A stretch of 64,000 nt of DNA, taken from an uncultured Treponema sp. (GTDB lineage Bacteria > Spirochaetota > Spirochaetia > Treponematales > Treponemataceae). Under the pieces are notes generated by a model. It ran no database searches. It saw only the letters and a program-made list of their open reading frames with translations, and was not told where the DNA came from. Made by a program: the position numbers and the translations under genes. Numbering within the stretch: position 1 is the first letter of the stretch; every line of letters begins with the position of its first letter. Positions 1-11,700 of the stretch are shown piece after piece. The DNA lies in the NCBI GenBank assembly GCA_900317625.1, contig ONHK01000001.1, forward strand, positions 245,180 through 309,179, read 5' to 3'.

Positions 1-217
1 TTGAACCATCGCCAAGTTCATCTATTATTCTGTCAATTATGAAACGGAATTTTTCGCGCAACGAATTATCATCTGTGTTTACCGAAAGTTCATTTCCGCG
101 AGTAAAAACGGGAATTCCCAGATATTCTTCTATGAGTTTTAAATTGTTGTCATTTGTGCCGCAAACGCCAGAAAGAATCTCGACATCCGGCACAACTACA
201 GTATATTCAGTGTCCAC
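1..217 (-). CDS. PhoH-family ATPase, N-terminal part (cut by window edge)
   Basis: The reverse strand encodes 72 residues from a GTG start directly after an in-frame TAA, running off the left edge. The peptide contains ILSGVCGTNDNNLKLIEEYL followed by GIPVFTRGNELSV. This is the N-terminal KH-like/PhoH leader pattern (asparagine-leucine-x-x-isoleucine-glutamate, then an R-G-N step) that precedes the P-loop ATPase domain of PhoH-like proteins. The ATPase domain itself lies outside the window. The family binds nucleotide and is linked to RNA metabolism, but its substrate is not settled. The gene follows the lptD-like gene on the same strand after an 84-bp gap, so it could be its downstream operon partner. 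No strong Shine-Dalgarno is visible before the GTG. Confidence 0.72.
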   Translation of the reverse strand, partial: MDTEYTVVVPDVEILSGVCGTNDNNLKLIEEYLGIPVFTRGNELSVNTDDNSLREKFRFIIDRIIDELGDGS

Positions 218-301
218 TTACGTACATTGTAAAACATCACTTGCAAATTGACAATACACGCCGTAAATCAATGCAAAGAATCAGATGTACGCAAAATGCT
301 T

Positions 302-3300
302 TTATTTCAGTTCCCATTCGCCGTAGTTGTCTACAATTTCAGTTTTCATTGCGCCCATTGGCCGCCAGGTTATATTTATTGTCATATAAGGATTAAAATC
401 GTAATATTTCTGGTTCTTGTCGTCAGTTAACAGCCGCGGCTCAATCTTGAAAGTCGCATTGAAATCCCAGTCATGAAGTTCGTGTGTAAGGGAAAAATTC
501 AAACTTTTCAATTTAAAGCCTGAAGATTTTCTAAGCTCCTCGTTGTCAAACCTGAATGAATTCGCAAGGTCAACAAACATATTCTCCTCTCCGGCAAGAC
601 CAATATCATTTCCAAAATAGCGGTAAATTACAGAATTTCTTGTTGAAGCGGAAAATGTAAAATTAACAAATTCGCTGATTTTAAACGAAACGGACGGTGC
701 AAATGTAAAATAGCTGCTTGTAGGCTTAAGCAAATCTGCCACAACACTCGTGGAAAGCCCCATTCCCATGCTTACGCGGTTTTTCCAGCGGTAAATAGTT
801 TTTGTCTTCGGCGAATATGTGAACGAAAAGTTGTACGGAAGAAATTCCTTGTCAGCACGCTGTTCCCATCCGGTAGGCTCGCCGCTAGTTTCATCATATT
901 TCATGTCGTAGCCGTAAGTGTAAGACATCTGGTACGCTGCGGTTAAATTCATCCAGCTGAACGAAAATTTCATTGAGTCGTGGTGATATTCGTCCATATT
1001 ATAATTATAGTTTTCAGAAAAACTCATTGAGCTTCCAAGAACTTTTCCAGAAACAGTCAGACTTTGCTTCAGCGGCTGCCTTACCCATTCAGCATTGTCA
1101 TCAGTGCTCGCTTTTTTTACACCTGTCTCAAAAGCAAGAGTTGTAAGCGGGAATCCCAGTTTTAAAGTTGAATAGTAACTTTCAGCCAAAGGTTTTAAAG
1201 TTGTTGAAAGCGTAAGGCTCTGTGAAAATTTTGAATCCATCTGGTTTGTGGCAAATGTAAAATCCAAGGCGTTTGTTGTTATGCTGTTTTCGTCCGTCCA
1301 GTCAACAAAATGGTAATCCCATTCAGTCTCGCCTGTTTTTTCATATTCATCTGAAAGAAATTCCGTGCGCACAAGTTTTATGGAAGAACGCCATGTGATT
1401 CCAGTATCTTTTATAAATTTTATGTAGTTGAACGGCTTTAGCGCCACAGAATTCGTCTGCGTCAAATCAAGTTTGTCTGTTCCGTAGTCAGCTTTTTTAA
1501 TTGATTTAGCAGAAGGATCACTGTACCAAATCTTTTCTATTTCATTTCCGCTTTCATCTTTTTCATTCATGTGAAGATAAGGATGCCGCTGCCTTACCGG
1601 ATTGAACGTGTTTGAGTTGCTGATTGAAAAAAAACTTCCCGAATACGAAAAATTGTTGTCCAGCGTAATCGGAACAGAAAGTTTATACATTGAAGATTTC
1701 AGGACGCTCCAGTCAAAATCGCCCGGAGTGTCAAGATTTGAAGAATTATACGAAATTTGCGTTGAAAGACTCGGTTTTATTGAATATTTCATTGAATAAG
1801 AAATTCCTGAAAAATCCGTAACATTTGCAGAAATTCCTGTTAAAACCGGCAGCGCGCTGTCTGGAAGCAATGGCTCTGTCTCATTTTCAGCAACATCCGG
1901 GGCATTATTTTCGCCATTTTCCGCATTTTCATTTTGATTCTCAGAATTTTGCGATTCAGTTTCAGTTTTTTCCTTGTTTTTCCGTTCATTCAGAGGCAAA
2001 ATATCGTCAGGAGTAATCATTGGAACCGCAAACGAAACATCTTTTTTGTTTTTTGAAGCCGTTTTTGTCTTTGAAGTTGAAATATCAATCAAGGTTCCGC
2101 TTATTGTTCCGCTTAAACTCATTGGAATTACCTGCGACGGATAAAAGAACATGCGTTCCGGCGTTGAACTTTTCCATGCAGAAAGAGAAGAAGAATCAAC
2201 TTTTGAATTTTCCAGCTTTTCAGATTTTATTGAAATAGACGAAAAAGCCACCGAGGAATTCAAACTTAAAGACATTGAATTCAAAAATGGTTTTATGACC
2301 TGCGGAAGAGGAACTGAATAAGAACCGGAAACCGTCCAATTAAAAGAAGAATCTGTTGTCGTGGTTGTATTGTCTTCATCTGTGTTCTGGGAATCGATTA
2401 AAAAACTGATCCAGTCCATTGTTTCAGAACGATCTTTTGTAAAATCATTTGAAAAGTAAGGATCTGAATAAACCGGAAGCGAAATATTCAGCGTAAAAGG
2501 CGAAGACATTGACATTTTGAATTTGCCAGAATACCGGAACGGAAGCTCAAAGCCCAAAAGGTTCGACTTATCATAAATTCTGTCTCCGCCCGGCGAGAAT
2601 GGCAGATAGTTTCCGGAAGAATCCTTAAAAATTGTGTTCGAAAAACCAAGGTTCGCGCTCATTTCCAGACTGGAAATATATTTTTTCGGCTTAAAAACTC
2701 CGTCAAAACCAACAAGAAAACCAAGATTCGAATAATAATCGCCAAGAATCTTAAAATAATTCGTTGTGTTTCCCTTGTAATCATCATCAAGATTGTGCAT
2801 CATAAGCCCTTCGATGCGCTGCTCTTTTAAAGAAGATGGTTTTACAAAATTAAAAAGCGCCTTCAGTTTTTCAGAACTGTCGCTGTCTGTTGAAGAAGTA
2901 TTGCTTGTGGTTTCGAGCGGTTTTCTTCCATAAAGATAAGAAGTTGTCTCAATAAAATATCCGCGGCGTTTTTCGTAACCAAAAACAGGATTGAAAATAA
3001 GCTCATCTTTTGGATAATAAAAAGCCGGAAGATAAAAAATCGGAACAGGACCGACAAAAAGCCTTGCATTCAAAAAAGCAAATTCTCCGCCGGGCAAAAG
3101 CCAGATTCTGCTGGCTTTAATTCTCCAGTGCGGATCTTCATCATCGCAGAAAGTAAGTTCACCATTTTTAAATGTTATTGTATTTGATTCGCTACGTCCA
3201 AAAATATCGCTCGCAACAATCAATGTCGAACCAGCCGGCAAATTTATCGCATCAGATTTTACCTGAACAACACGTCCATCATCAAAGACGCCTTCCAATG

Positions 3301-3649
3301 TTGAAGTATTGAACATAAGCGAACTTGCGGAAACATTCTGGCTTCCAGCATTTGCAGTTGTCTGTTCAAGGGAAACATTTCCTTCCGCGTACATCATTTC
3401 GCTCGTTCTATCATAACGGATTGAATCCGCGCTTATTACATTTTTTGTAGAACCGCGGCTTACGCTGACTTTCACATTTCCTGTAAGAATTATCAAATCA
3501 TTTCCTGTGGATTTATCTTTTTCATATTTTGTGTTGCGCGCATTTTCAATATTGATTACAGTTTTTTCAGTTTCCTGCGAAAAAACCGCACCGCCCGCAA
3601 AAAGCAGAATGAGAAAAATAAATTTTGCAATCAAATGATTTTTCTTCAT
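302..3649 (-). CDS. lptD: LptD/OstA-like outer-membrane assembly protein
   Basis: A 1115-residue protein with a signal peptide (hydrophobic stretch ending near GGAVFS, residues 1-24). An OstA/LptA-type beta-jellyroll region follows (about residues 30-200: LTGNVKVS, ADSIRYDRTSEMMYAEGNV). The long remainder alternates aromatic and polar residues as in an LptD outer-membrane barrel, with an acidic N/E-rich insert around residue 560-590. In Gram-negatives LptD inserts lipopolysaccharide into the outer leaflet. Treponemes are generally held to lack classical LPS, so the cargo here may be another glycolipid. It starts 4 bp inside the end of uvrA (ATGA overlap), so the two are probably co-transcribed. 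From memory this pairing also occurs in Treponema pallidum; not checked. It is longer than E. coli LptD (about 780 residues). Confidence 0.82.
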   Translation of the reverse strand: MKKNHLIAKFIFLILLFAGGAVFSQETEKTVINIENARNTKYEKDKSTGNDLIILTGNVKVSVSRGSTKNVISADSIRYDRTSEMMYAEGNVSLEQTTANAGSQNVSASSLMFNTSTLEGVFDDGRVVQVKSDAINLPAGSTLIVASDIFGRSESNTITFKNGELTFCDDEDPHWRIKASRIWLLPGGEFAFLNARLFVGPVPIFYLPAFYYPKDELIFNPVFGYEKRRGYFIETTSYLYGRKPLETTSNTSSTDSDSSEKLKALFNFVKPSSLKEQRIEGLMMHNLDDDYKGNTTNYFKILGDYYSNLGFLVGFDGVFKPKKYISSLEMSANLGFSNTIFKDSSGNYLPFSPGGDRIYDKSNLLGFELPFRYSGKFKMSMSSPFTLNISLPVYSDPYFSNDFTKDRSETMDWISFLIDSQNTDEDNTTTTTDSSFNWTVSGSYSVPLPQVIKPFLNSMSLSLNSSVAFSSISIKSEKLENSKVDSSSLSAWKSSTPERMFFYPSQVIPMSLSGTISGTLIDISTSKTKTASKNKKDVSFAVPMITPDDILPLNERKNKEKTETESQNSENQNENAENGENNAPDVAENETEPLLPDSALPVLTGISANVTDFSGISYSMKYSIKPSLSTQISYNSSNLDTPGDFDWSVLKSSMYKLSVPITLDNNFSYSGSFFSISNSNTFNPVRQRHPYLHMNEKDESGNEIEKIWYSDPSAKSIKKADYGTDKLDLTQTNSVALKPFNYIKFIKDTGITWRSSIKLVRTEFLSDEYEKTGETEWDYHFVDWTDENSITTNALDFTFATNQMDSKFSQSLTLSTTLKPLAESYYSTLKLGFPLTTLAFETGVKKASTDDNAEWVRQPLKQSLTVSGKVLGSSMSFSENYNYNMDEYHHDSMKFSFSWMNLTAAYQMSYTYGYDMKYDETSGEPTGWEQRADKEFLPYNFSFTYSPKTKTIYRWKNRVSMGMGLSTSVVADLLKPTSSYFTFAPSVSFKISEFVNFTFSASTRNSVIYRYFGNDIGLAGEENMFVDLANSFRFDNEELRKSSGFKLKSLNFSLTHELHDWDFNATFKIEPRLLTDDKNQKYYDFNPYMTINITWRPMGAMKTEIVDNYGEWELK

Positions 3650-6495
3650 CGATTAAGCATCTCTTTTATAAACTGACCTGTATAACTTTCCTTTACAGAA
3701 GAAACTTCTTCTGGAGTTCCTTTTGCAATAATATTCCCACCGCGGAAACCACCTTCCGGGCCAAGATCAATCAGATAATCAGCCTGACAAATTACATCGA
3801 GATTATGTTCTATCATAAGAACTGTATTTCCCTGCTCAACAAGACGTTGAATCACCGCCATAAGCTGCTTTACGTCAGCAAAATGAAGCCCAGTTGTCGG
3901 TTCGTCCATTATATACAGAGTTTTTCCAGTTGAAACACGAGCAAGCTCGTTCGCAAGTTTTACACGTTGAGCCTCTCCGCCGGACAAAGTAAGCGCACTT
4001 TGACCAAGCTGAATATAACCGAGACCAACGGATTTCAAAGTCTCTAGTTTTCGGGAAATATGAGGAATTGAGACAAAAAAGTCGCAGGCTTCCTCAATCG
4101 TCATATTAAGGACATCATTTATATTTTTACCTTTGTAAAGAACATCCAAAGTTTCTTTATTGAAGCGTTTTCCGCCGCAGACATCACAAGTGATAAAAAC
4201 ATCCGGTAAGAAATTCATTTCAATTGTGATTGTTCCGCTTCCCTGGCAATTTTCACATCTTCCGCCTTTTACGTTAAAGCTGAAGCGACCTTTCTGATAG
4301 CCGTTTGCCTTTGCTTCTGGAGTTGCCGCAAAAAGATCACGTATACTGTCAAAAACACCAACATAAGTCGCAGGATTGCTTCGAGGAGTTCTTCCGATTG
4401 GGCTTTGATCAATGTTTATAACTTTATCAATATTTTCAATTCCTGAAATTTCTTTGTATGCCCCGACTGGATACGCCGTGCGCATAACTTTATTTGAAAG
4501 AATAGGATAAAGCACATCGCTCATCAAAGTTGATTTTCCAGAACCAGAAACGCCTGTAATGCACGTAAATGTTCCAAGAGGAATTTCTATTGAGACATTT
4601 TTCAGGTTGTGCTCTGTAACGCCAGAAAGAACGATTTTTTGACCGTTTCCCTTGCGCCGCTCTGAAGGAATTTCCATCCGCAAAGTTCCGGCAAGATACT
4701 GACCGGTTTTGCTTTCCTTTACTTTCATCACTTCTTCTGGAGTTCCAGCCGCCACAACTCGTCCACCATGAATTCCAGCTCCAGGCCCAATATCAACAAG
4801 AAAATCCGCTGTGCGCAAAGTCTGCTCATCATGCTCTACAACAATAACAGTATTTCCCTGGTCGCGGAGATAAGTTAAAGTATCAATAAGACGCTGATTA
4901 TCACGCTGATGAAGTCCAATTGACGGTTCATCAAGAATATACATAACTCCAGTCAATGCTGAACCAATTTGAGTCGCAAGCCGGATTCGTTGAGCTTCTC
5001 CACCGGACAAAGTTTCCGCAGCGCGCTCCAAAGTCAGATAATCAAGCCCGACATCCTTTAAAAATTTCAGACGCGCACGGATTTCCTTTAAAACCTGAGC
5101 GGCAATTTTTGATTCACTTTCAGAAAGCTCAAGATTATTGAAAAAATCAATTGACTCGCTCACAGAAAGACAGCAAAGCTCCCAGATATTTTTTCCGCCA
5201 ACGGTAACACCAAGAGCTTCCGGGCGCAGACGTTGACCATTGCAGCTTGAACAATGCGAAACCGACATGAATTTCTCTTCAATTCTTACGCGCTGGGCAT
5301 CGCCCCAAGCCTCCGCATATCGCCTTTTCATGTCAGCAATAATTCCAGGCCATGCACGGTTGTATTCGCTGTAGCCTTCTCCGCTCTGTTTTTTATAAAT
5401 CCAGTGAATTTTCCGCTCTTCACCGCCACCGTTCCACAAAAAATCATACTGTTCTTTTGAAAGCTGATTTATTGGCGTGTCCAGAGAAAATCCGGCTTCT
5501 TCCGCGACCGCCTGAAACATCGAATGGTTCCATTCACCTTCCGGATTATAAAATGCAAGCGCGCCTTCATTAAAACTTTTTGAAGAATCCGGGATTATTT
5601 TTTTTATGTCCCACTCCATTTTTTGGCCGAGCCCCGTACATTCCGGGCAAGCCCCAAAGGGATTGTTGAACGAAAAAAGACGTGGCTGAAGTTCTGGAAT
5701 AGAAATTCCGCAGTCCGGGCAAGCATTTTTCTGGCTGAAAAAAACTTCAACATCCTTGTCTTCAATGCGTTTTGTTACAACGATAATTCCATTTGCGCTT
5801 TCCAATGCGGTTTCAACAGAATCAGCAAGTCGCTTTCGAACATCGGAACCAAGAACAATTCTGTCAACAACAATTTCAATTGTGTGTTTTTTCTGTTTGT
5901 CAAGTTTTATTGAATCATCAAGACTTGTCATTACGCCATCAATTCTGGCCCGTATAAAACCTGATTTTTTTGCGTCTTCAATAATTTTTGTGTGCTCGCC
6001 TTTTTTTCCGCGGATAACCGGAGCTAAAACCTGAATTTTCGTTCCTTCCGGCCAAGCCATAATTGAATCAATAATCTGGTCAATCGGCTGTTCCTTGATT
6101 TCGCGGCCGCATTTTGGACAATGAGAATGTCCTGCACGCGCGTACAAAAGACGATAATAATCGTAAATTTCAGTAATTGTTCCAACTGTAGAACGCGGAT
6201 TTTTATTTGTGGATTTCTGTTCAATCGAAATTGCCGGGGAAAGACCTTCTATCAAATCAACATCAGGTTTATCCATGCTTCCAAGAAACTGCCGTGCATA
6301 CGAAGAAAGACTTTCCATATAGCGGCGCTGACCTTCCGCAAAAAGCGTGTCAAACGCAAGGGAACTTTTTCCAGAACCAGAAAGCCCGGAAATCACAACA
6401 AGTTTGTTTCGCGGAATATCCAAATCAATATTTTTAAGATTATGCTCGCGCGCACCGCGGATTACTATTTTATCGTTATTAAAAATACCTGCCAC
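3646..6495 (-). CDS. uvrA: UvrA, excinuclease ABC subunit A
   Basis: A 949-residue protein of normal UvrA length. It carries two ABC ATPase modules: Walker [13 protein letters not shown] near residue 40 and [11 protein letters not shown] near residue 640, and ABC signatures [12 protein letters not shown] and [12 protein letters not shown], each followed by a Walker B with DEP. Zinc-binding cysteine pairs are visible ([28 protein letters not shown]). UvrA with UvrB scans DNA for bulky lesions and loads UvrB for nucleotide excision repair in the cytoplasm. The start [19 protein letters not shown] matches the family N-terminus. The downstream lptD-like gene overlaps it by 4 bp and the upstream M50 protease gene is 18 bp away, so all three may share a transcript. 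Confidence 0.97.
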   Translation of the reverse strand: MAGIFNNDKIVIRGAREHNLKNIDLDIPRNKLVVISGLSGSGKSSLAFDTLFAEGQRRYMESLSSYARQFLGSMDKPDVDLIEGLSPAISIEQKSTNKNPRSTVGTITEIYDYYRLLYARAGHSHCPKCGREIKEQPIDQIIDSIMAWPEGTKIQVLAPVIRGKKGEHTKIIEDAKKSGFIRARIDGVMTSLDDSIKLDKQKKHTIEIVVDRIVLGSDVRKRLADSVETALESANGIIVVTKRIEDKDVEVFFSQKNACPDCGISIPELQPRLFSFNNPFGACPECTGLGQKMEWDIKKIIPDSSKSFNEGALAFYNPEGEWNHSMFQAVAEEAGFSLDTPINQLSKEQYDFLWNGGGEERKIHWIYKKQSGEGYSEYNRAWPGIIADMKRRYAEAWGDAQRVRIEEKFMSVSHCSSCNGQRLRPEALGVTVGGKNIWELCCLSVSESIDFFNNLELSESESKIAAQVLKEIRARLKFLKDVGLDYLTLERAAETLSGGEAQRIRLATQIGSALTGVMYILDEPSIGLHQRDNQRLIDTLTYLRDQGNTVIVVEHDEQTLRTADFLVDIGPGAGIHGGRVVAAGTPEEVMKVKESKTGQYLAGTLRMEIPSERRKGNGQKIVLSGVTEHNLKNVSIEIPLGTFTCITGVSGSGKSTLMSDVLYPILSNKVMRTAYPVGAYKEISGIENIDKVINIDQSPIGRTPRSNPATYVGVFDSIRDLFAATPEAKANGYQKGRFSFNVKGGRCENCQGSGTITIEMNFLPDVFITCDVCGGKRFNKETLDVLYKGKNINDVLNMTIEEACDFFVSIPHISRKLETLKSVGLGYIQLGQSALTLSGGEAQRVKLANELARVSTGKTLYIMDEPTTGLHFADVKQLMAVIQRLVEQGNTVLMIEHNLDVICQADYLIDLGPEGGFRGGNIIAKGTPEEVSSVKESYTGQFIKEMLNR

Positions 6496-6513
6496 AATAG
6501 ACCAATTATAACG

Positions 6514-7155
6514 TTATGCAAAAATCTTTTCTACAAACAAAGAACAGTCATCCAATGCGTTAAAAACAGTTTTTACAATTCTGGAATAAATTCCGGTGCG
6601 GTCAAGGACTTCCAGCAAAACAAGAAGAACGATGAACAGAACTGTGCTGTAGCGCGAATAATTAAAATATGCGTCGTCGTCCATAAAATAATACAGAATT
6701 CTTGAGCCATCCAGCGGCAGAACAGGAATCAGATTGAAAAGCATAAGAGAAATATTTATAAAAATGCTGTAATACAAAAAAAGCTGAATAAACTGATGTC
6801 CCGGCAAAAGAATATAAAAAAGTTTAAATACGATTATCGAAATGTACGCCAAAACAAGATTTGAAAAAGGTCCTGCCAGAGCTGTAATTGCAATCCCTGA
6901 TTTTTTGTGCTTAAAATTATCAGGATTTATCGGGACCGGCTTTCCCCAACCAAAACCAACCAGCATCAGAAGAATAAATCCCAGCAAATCAAAATGACGA
7001 AACGGATTCATGCTGATTCTATGAGAATTTTTCGCAGTTTTATCACCAAGGGCAAGCGCTGCAAGTCCATGCGCAGATTCATGAAACGGAAATGCGACTG
7101 CCAAAGCAAGAACCCTGGCAGCCATCATTATTATCGTGTTAAAATTTAAATTCAT
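6514..7155 (-). CDS. Site-2 protease family (M50) membrane metalloprotease
   Basis: A 213-residue multi-spanning membrane protein. The zinc-binding HExxH is HESAH (residues 25-29) inside the first hydrophobic segment. The distal metal-ligand motif of the family appears as NLIPVLPLDGSRI, with Asp149. Four or five hydrophobic segments are visible. This is the compact, PDZ-less M50B type found in many bacteria and annotated as site-2 protease family protein. The family cleaves substrates inside the membrane; the substrate here is unknown. It sits 18 bp upstream of uvrA and 43 bp downstream of gltD on the same strand. The active-site residues look intact. Confidence 0.88.
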   Translation of the reverse strand: MNLNFNTIIMMAARVLALAVAFPFHESAHGLAALALGDKTAKNSHRISMNPFRHFDLLGFILLMLVGFGWGKPVPINPDNFKHKKSGIAITALAGPFSNLVLAYISIIVFKLFYILLPGHQFIQLFLYYSIFINISLMLFNLIPVLPLDGSRILYYFMDDDAYFNYSRYSTVLFIVLLVLLEVLDRTGIYSRIVKTVFNALDDCSLFVEKIFA

Positions 7156-7198
7156 ATGCGGAATAATAAACTTATAAAGAAAATTATTCCATAGAACT

Positions 7199-8710
7199 CT
7201 ACAAATTTGTGTAGCCCATCAGATATTCATCTATCTGACGTGCACATTCCCGGCCTTCTGCAATCGCCCACACAACCAACGACTGACCACGACGCATATC
7301 ACCAGCGGCAAAAACTTTTTCAACGGAAGTTTTGTATCCATTCGGACTTGCCAAATCTGGAGTTTTTTCGCCAACTGATTCAACAGTATTTCTAGCTGAA
7401 AGCGAAGTTCCAAACGCATTCGCAGTGTAATCTTCACAACCAAGAAATCCAGCCGCAATAAGAATCAAATCTGCAGGAAGTTCCTTTTCTGTTCCAGGAA
7501 TTTCACAAAGCTGACGTTTTCCATCAATCATCTTAAATTCAACCTGAACAGTTTTTACGCCGCAAACTTTTCCATTGTCTGTAAGAATTTCTTTTATTGT
7601 TGTCTTATAAACACGCGGGTCGTGACCAAATTTCGCAATCGACTCTTCTGCACCGTAATCGGTCTTTAAAACCTTAGGCCACTGCGGCCATGGATTGTTT
7701 TTCTGACGTTCAACAGGAGGGCACGGCATCATTTCAAGTTGAGTAACTGATTTGCAGCCAAGCCGAATACTCGTTCCTGTACAGTCATTTCCTGTATCGC
7801 CACCGCCAACTACAATCACATTTTTATCTTTCGGGTCAAAAAATGTTCCGTCCTTTAATTCTGAATTCAAAAGACTTTTTGTAACTGACTTCAAGAAATC
7901 AACTGCGAACATCACGCCTTCCGCATCTGAGCCAGGAACAGACAGTGGACGAGCTTTTTTCGCACCGCAGCACAATGCAACTGCATCATAATTTTCAAGA
8001 ATTTCTTTTGCATCAACTGTGCGTCCGATATCTGCACCGGTAACAAATTTAACACCTTCGGCTTCCATCAGTTTTACACGGCGATCAATCACGTGTTTTT
8101 CAAGTTTCATATTCGGAATACCGTACATCAAAAGACCGCCGACTCTATCTTCGCGTTCATAAACCGTAACATTATGTCCGCGCCTGTTAAGCAAATCGGC
8201 AACAGCAAGTCCTGCCGGCCCCGCGCCTATTACGGCAATCTTTTTTTCTGAACGGACTTTTGGAATCTGTGGCTTCATATAGCCGGTTTCAAAAGCTTTT
8301 TCAATTATAAAAAGTTCATTGTCATGAATTGTTACGGCTTCTTTTATATCTCCGCCATTTCCGCAGTTGCAGGCTTTTTCGCACAATGCAGGGCAAACGC
8401 GTCCTGTAAATTCTGGAAAACTTGAAGTTTTCAAAAGACGCCAAGCCGCCATATCGTACTGACCTTTGTACAACGCATCATTCCATTCTGGAATAAGATT
8501 GTGCAGAGGACAGCCGGTAACCATTCCTGCAAGTTTTATTGCCGACTGACACATTGGAACTCCGCAGTTCATACAGCGCGCAGCCTGAGTTTTCCGTTCT
8601 TCTTCTGGAAGAAGATTATGAAATTCCTTGAAATTCGCAGTTCTTAAAAGCGGAGCGATACTGCTATTATCTTTTCTATTATATTCTAAAAATCCTGTTG
8701 GCTTTCCCAT
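7199..8710 (-). CDS. gltD: Glutamate synthase small subunit (NADPH-dependent)
   Basis: A 503-residue protein. The N-terminal Fe-S region has cysteine clusters CMNCGVPMC, TGCPLHN and CPALCEKACNCG. The dinucleotide-binding loop GAGPAGLAVADLLNRRGH is near residue 160-180, a second Rossmann GGGDTGNDC is near residue 300, and the C-terminal FAD motif is KVFAAGDMRRGQSLVVWAIAEG. It passes electrons from NAD(P)H to GltB, which makes glutamate from 2-oxoglutarate and glutamine. It lies 15 bp downstream of gltB, so it is the second gene of a gltBD operon under the leader described upstream of gltB. Confidence 0.95.
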   Translation of the reverse strand: MGKPTGFLEYNRKDNSSIAPLLRTANFKEFHNLLPEEERKTQAARCMNCGVPMCQSAIKLAGMVTGCPLHNLIPEWNDALYKGQYDMAAWRLLKTSSFPEFTGRVCPALCEKACNCGNGGDIKEAVTIHDNELFIIEKAFETGYMKPQIPKVRSEKKIAVIGAGPAGLAVADLLNRRGHNVTVYEREDRVGGLLMYGIPNMKLEKHVIDRRVKLMEAEGVKFVTGADIGRTVDAKEILENYDAVALCCGAKKARPLSVPGSDAEGVMFAVDFLKSVTKSLLNSELKDGTFFDPKDKNVIVVGGGDTGNDCTGTSIRLGCKSVTQLEMMPCPPVERQKNNPWPQWPKVLKTDYGAEESIAKFGHDPRVYKTTIKEILTDNGKVCGVKTVQVEFKMIDGKRQLCEIPGTEKELPADLILIAAGFLGCEDYTANAFGTSLSARNTVESVGEKTPDLASPNGYKTSVEKVFAAGDMRRGQSLVVWAIAEGRECARQIDEYLMGYTNL

Positions 8711-8725
8711 GATATTCTCCTAATC

Positions 8726-11700
8726 TTATCCTACTCGTTTCTGGCCTGTTGTTGTGTAAAATGCTTCAAGGACAGCCTCGTCATGCTTTAAGCCACGTTC
8801 TTCTGCCTTGCTGATTTCAACAAGCATTTTGTGATAATCGTTAGGAACAATCTTCTTAAAATGAGGAAGATATTCTTTTTCGAAATCTTTAAGGATTTTT
8901 ACTCCAAGCTCAGAACCGGTTTCCTTAACGTGCTTTTCAACAAGCGATTTTATAATCTGAACATCATGCTCATCTGTAACCTCGCTCATTGTTACAAGCT
9001 GCTTGTTAAGACGTTTGTATAAGCTATGGTTCATATCAAGAACATAAGCCGTTCCGCCAGACATTCCGGCAGCAAGATTTCTTCCAGTAGGTCCAAGAAT
9101 TACAGCAGTTCCGCCTGTCATATATTCAAGTCCGTGATCACCGCAACCTTCAACAACCGCAGTAGCCCCGGAATTTCTAACGCAGAATCGTTCCCCGGCA
9201 ATTCCATTTATAAATGCCTCTCCGCTGGTTGCACCAAACAGAGCAACATTTCCAATGATGATATTTTCTTCAGGCTTGAAAGTAACATTTTTCGGCGCGC
9301 TTACAACAATTTTTCCACCAGAAAGACCTTTTCCAAGATAATCGTTCGCGTCTCCTGTAAGATGCATTGTCAGACCTTTTGGAATAAATGCACCAAAAGA
9401 CTGACCGCCGCCACCTTCAGCATTTACAACAAACGAATCTTCCGGCAAGGAATTTCCAAATTTCTTCTGGATTTCTGAACCAAGAATTGTTCCCAAAGTT
9501 CTGTCCGTAGAAGTGATTTTTACATTGAAGACGCCTTTCTTTGATTTCGCTGTTTTTTCAAAAGATTTCAGCAAATCTTTTTCATCAACAGTTTTTTCAA
9601 GTTCAAAATTGTAAACATCTTCCGGGTAAAAATGAGTTTTCGAGCCTTCCGGTGCGCGGTAACCGATAATCCGGCTTAAATCCACAAGATTTGCGCGTTT
9701 AAAGCCTTGTTTTTCCTTCAGTTTAAGCAAATCTGTTCGACCGCACATTTCATCAAGAGTTCTTACTCCAAGTTTTGCCATATATTCCCGGAGTTCCTCT
9801 GCAATGAACTTCATGAAATTCTCAACGTATTCAGGTTTTCCGGTGAAGCGTTTTCTAAGCTCGCTGTTCTGGGTCGCAACGCCAAACGGACAAGTGTCAA
9901 GGTTGCAAACTCGCATCATCGCGCAGCCCATTGTGATAAGAGGAGCTGTGGCAAAACCGAATTCCTCCGCGCCCAAAAGACAGGCAATCGCAACGTCGCG
10001 GCCACTCATAAGTTTGCCGTCCGTCTCAATCACAACGCGCGAACGGAGTCCGTTCTGAATCAACGTCTGGTGAGTTTCCGCGAGCCCTAATTCCCACGGA
10101 AGCCCCGCATGGTGAATCGAAGAAATCGGAGCTGCTCCAGTTCCGCCGTCGTGTCCAGAAATCAGAATTACCTGTGCGCCGGCCTTTGCAACACCAGCCG
10201 CAATAGTTCCTACGCCCGCCTCAGAAACAAGCTTGACGGAAATTCTGGCAGCACGGTTCGCGTTTTTTAAATCGTAAATCAGCTGTGCCAAATCTTCAAT
10301 TGAATAAATATCGTGGTGCGGCGGCGGCGAAATCAAAGAAACACCGGGAGTTGCGTAACGTGTCTGCGCAATCCACGGATAAACTTTTTTTCCAGGAAGA
10401 TGTCCGCCTTCTCCAGGTTTTGCTCCCTGCGCCATTTTAATCTGAATTTCCTTTGCGCTCAGCAAATATTCTTCCGTAACGCCAAAACGTCCAGACGCAA
10501 CCTGCTTTATTGCAGAATTCGCCTCAGTTCCAAGACGCTCCGGTTTTTCACCACCCTCACCGGAATTTGATTTTCCGTGCAGATGATTCATCGCCAGAGC
10601 CATGCAGCGGTGCGCTTCCTCGGAAATTGAACCGTAGCTCATCGCGCCAGTCTTGAAGCGTTTTACAATTTCGGAAACCGGCTCAACTTCCTCAAGCGGA
10701 ACAGATTTTCCCTCATCATAATTAAAATCAAGCATGGCACGCAAAGTATGCGGATGAGAATTGTCATCAACAAGCGAAGTATATTCCTTGAAGCGCGCAT
10801 AATCGCTGTTTCTTGTTGATTCCTGCAGCGCGATAATCGTTTCCGGGCTGTAAAGATGGTCTTCCGCATTTGGTCCACGGCGAAGCTTGTGCATTCCTAC
10901 TGAATCAAGATGCGTATTAACTGTCAATCCAAGCGGATCAAAAGCCTTGTTGTGATGGAAATTAACATCTTCCTCAATCTCCTTGATTCCAATTCCACCA
11001 ACCCGGCTTACAGTATTTGTAAAATATTTGTCAATCACTTCTTTTGAAATGCCGACTGCTTCAAAAATTTGCGCCGACTGATAAGACTGAACCGTTGAAA
11101 TTCCCATTTTCGCGGCAATTTTTACAATTCCATTGATAATCGCCTTATTATAATCGTCAATTGCAGTGTGATAATCCTTGTCCAAAAGTTTCTGGTCAAT
11201 GAGCTCGGCAATACATTCATGCGCAAGATAAGGATTTATTGCGCGAGCGCCGTAGCCCAAGCACATTGCAGACTGATGAACATCACGGATTTCCGCCGAC
11301 TCAAGAATAATCGAGATTGCAGTCCGTTTCTTTGTGCGCACAAGATGCTGTTCCACCGCAGAAACCGCAAGAAGAGAAGGAATCGCAACATGGTTCTCGT
11401 TAACACCACGGTCAGAAAGAACCATAACATTCGCGCCGTTTTTATATTCCCTATCAACAGAAATCAAAAGGTCATCCAACGCCTGCTGCAGAGAACCGCC
11501 CTTGTAATACAAAAGAGAAATTGTAACAACCTTGAATCCAGGCTTTTTCATGTTCTTGATTTTCAGCATATCAACGCCGGTAAGAATCGGGTTGTTTATT
11601 TCAAGAACTGTGCAGTTTTTTCCTTCCGGTTTCAAAAGATTTCCATCAGAGCCAACATAAACAGTTGTGTCTGTCACAATTTTTTCACGCAAAGAATCGA

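Noticed and set aside
6121..6705. 194-codon plus-strand frame
   Set aside because: It is antisense to the uvrA start and the end of the M50 gene, with no family resemblance.
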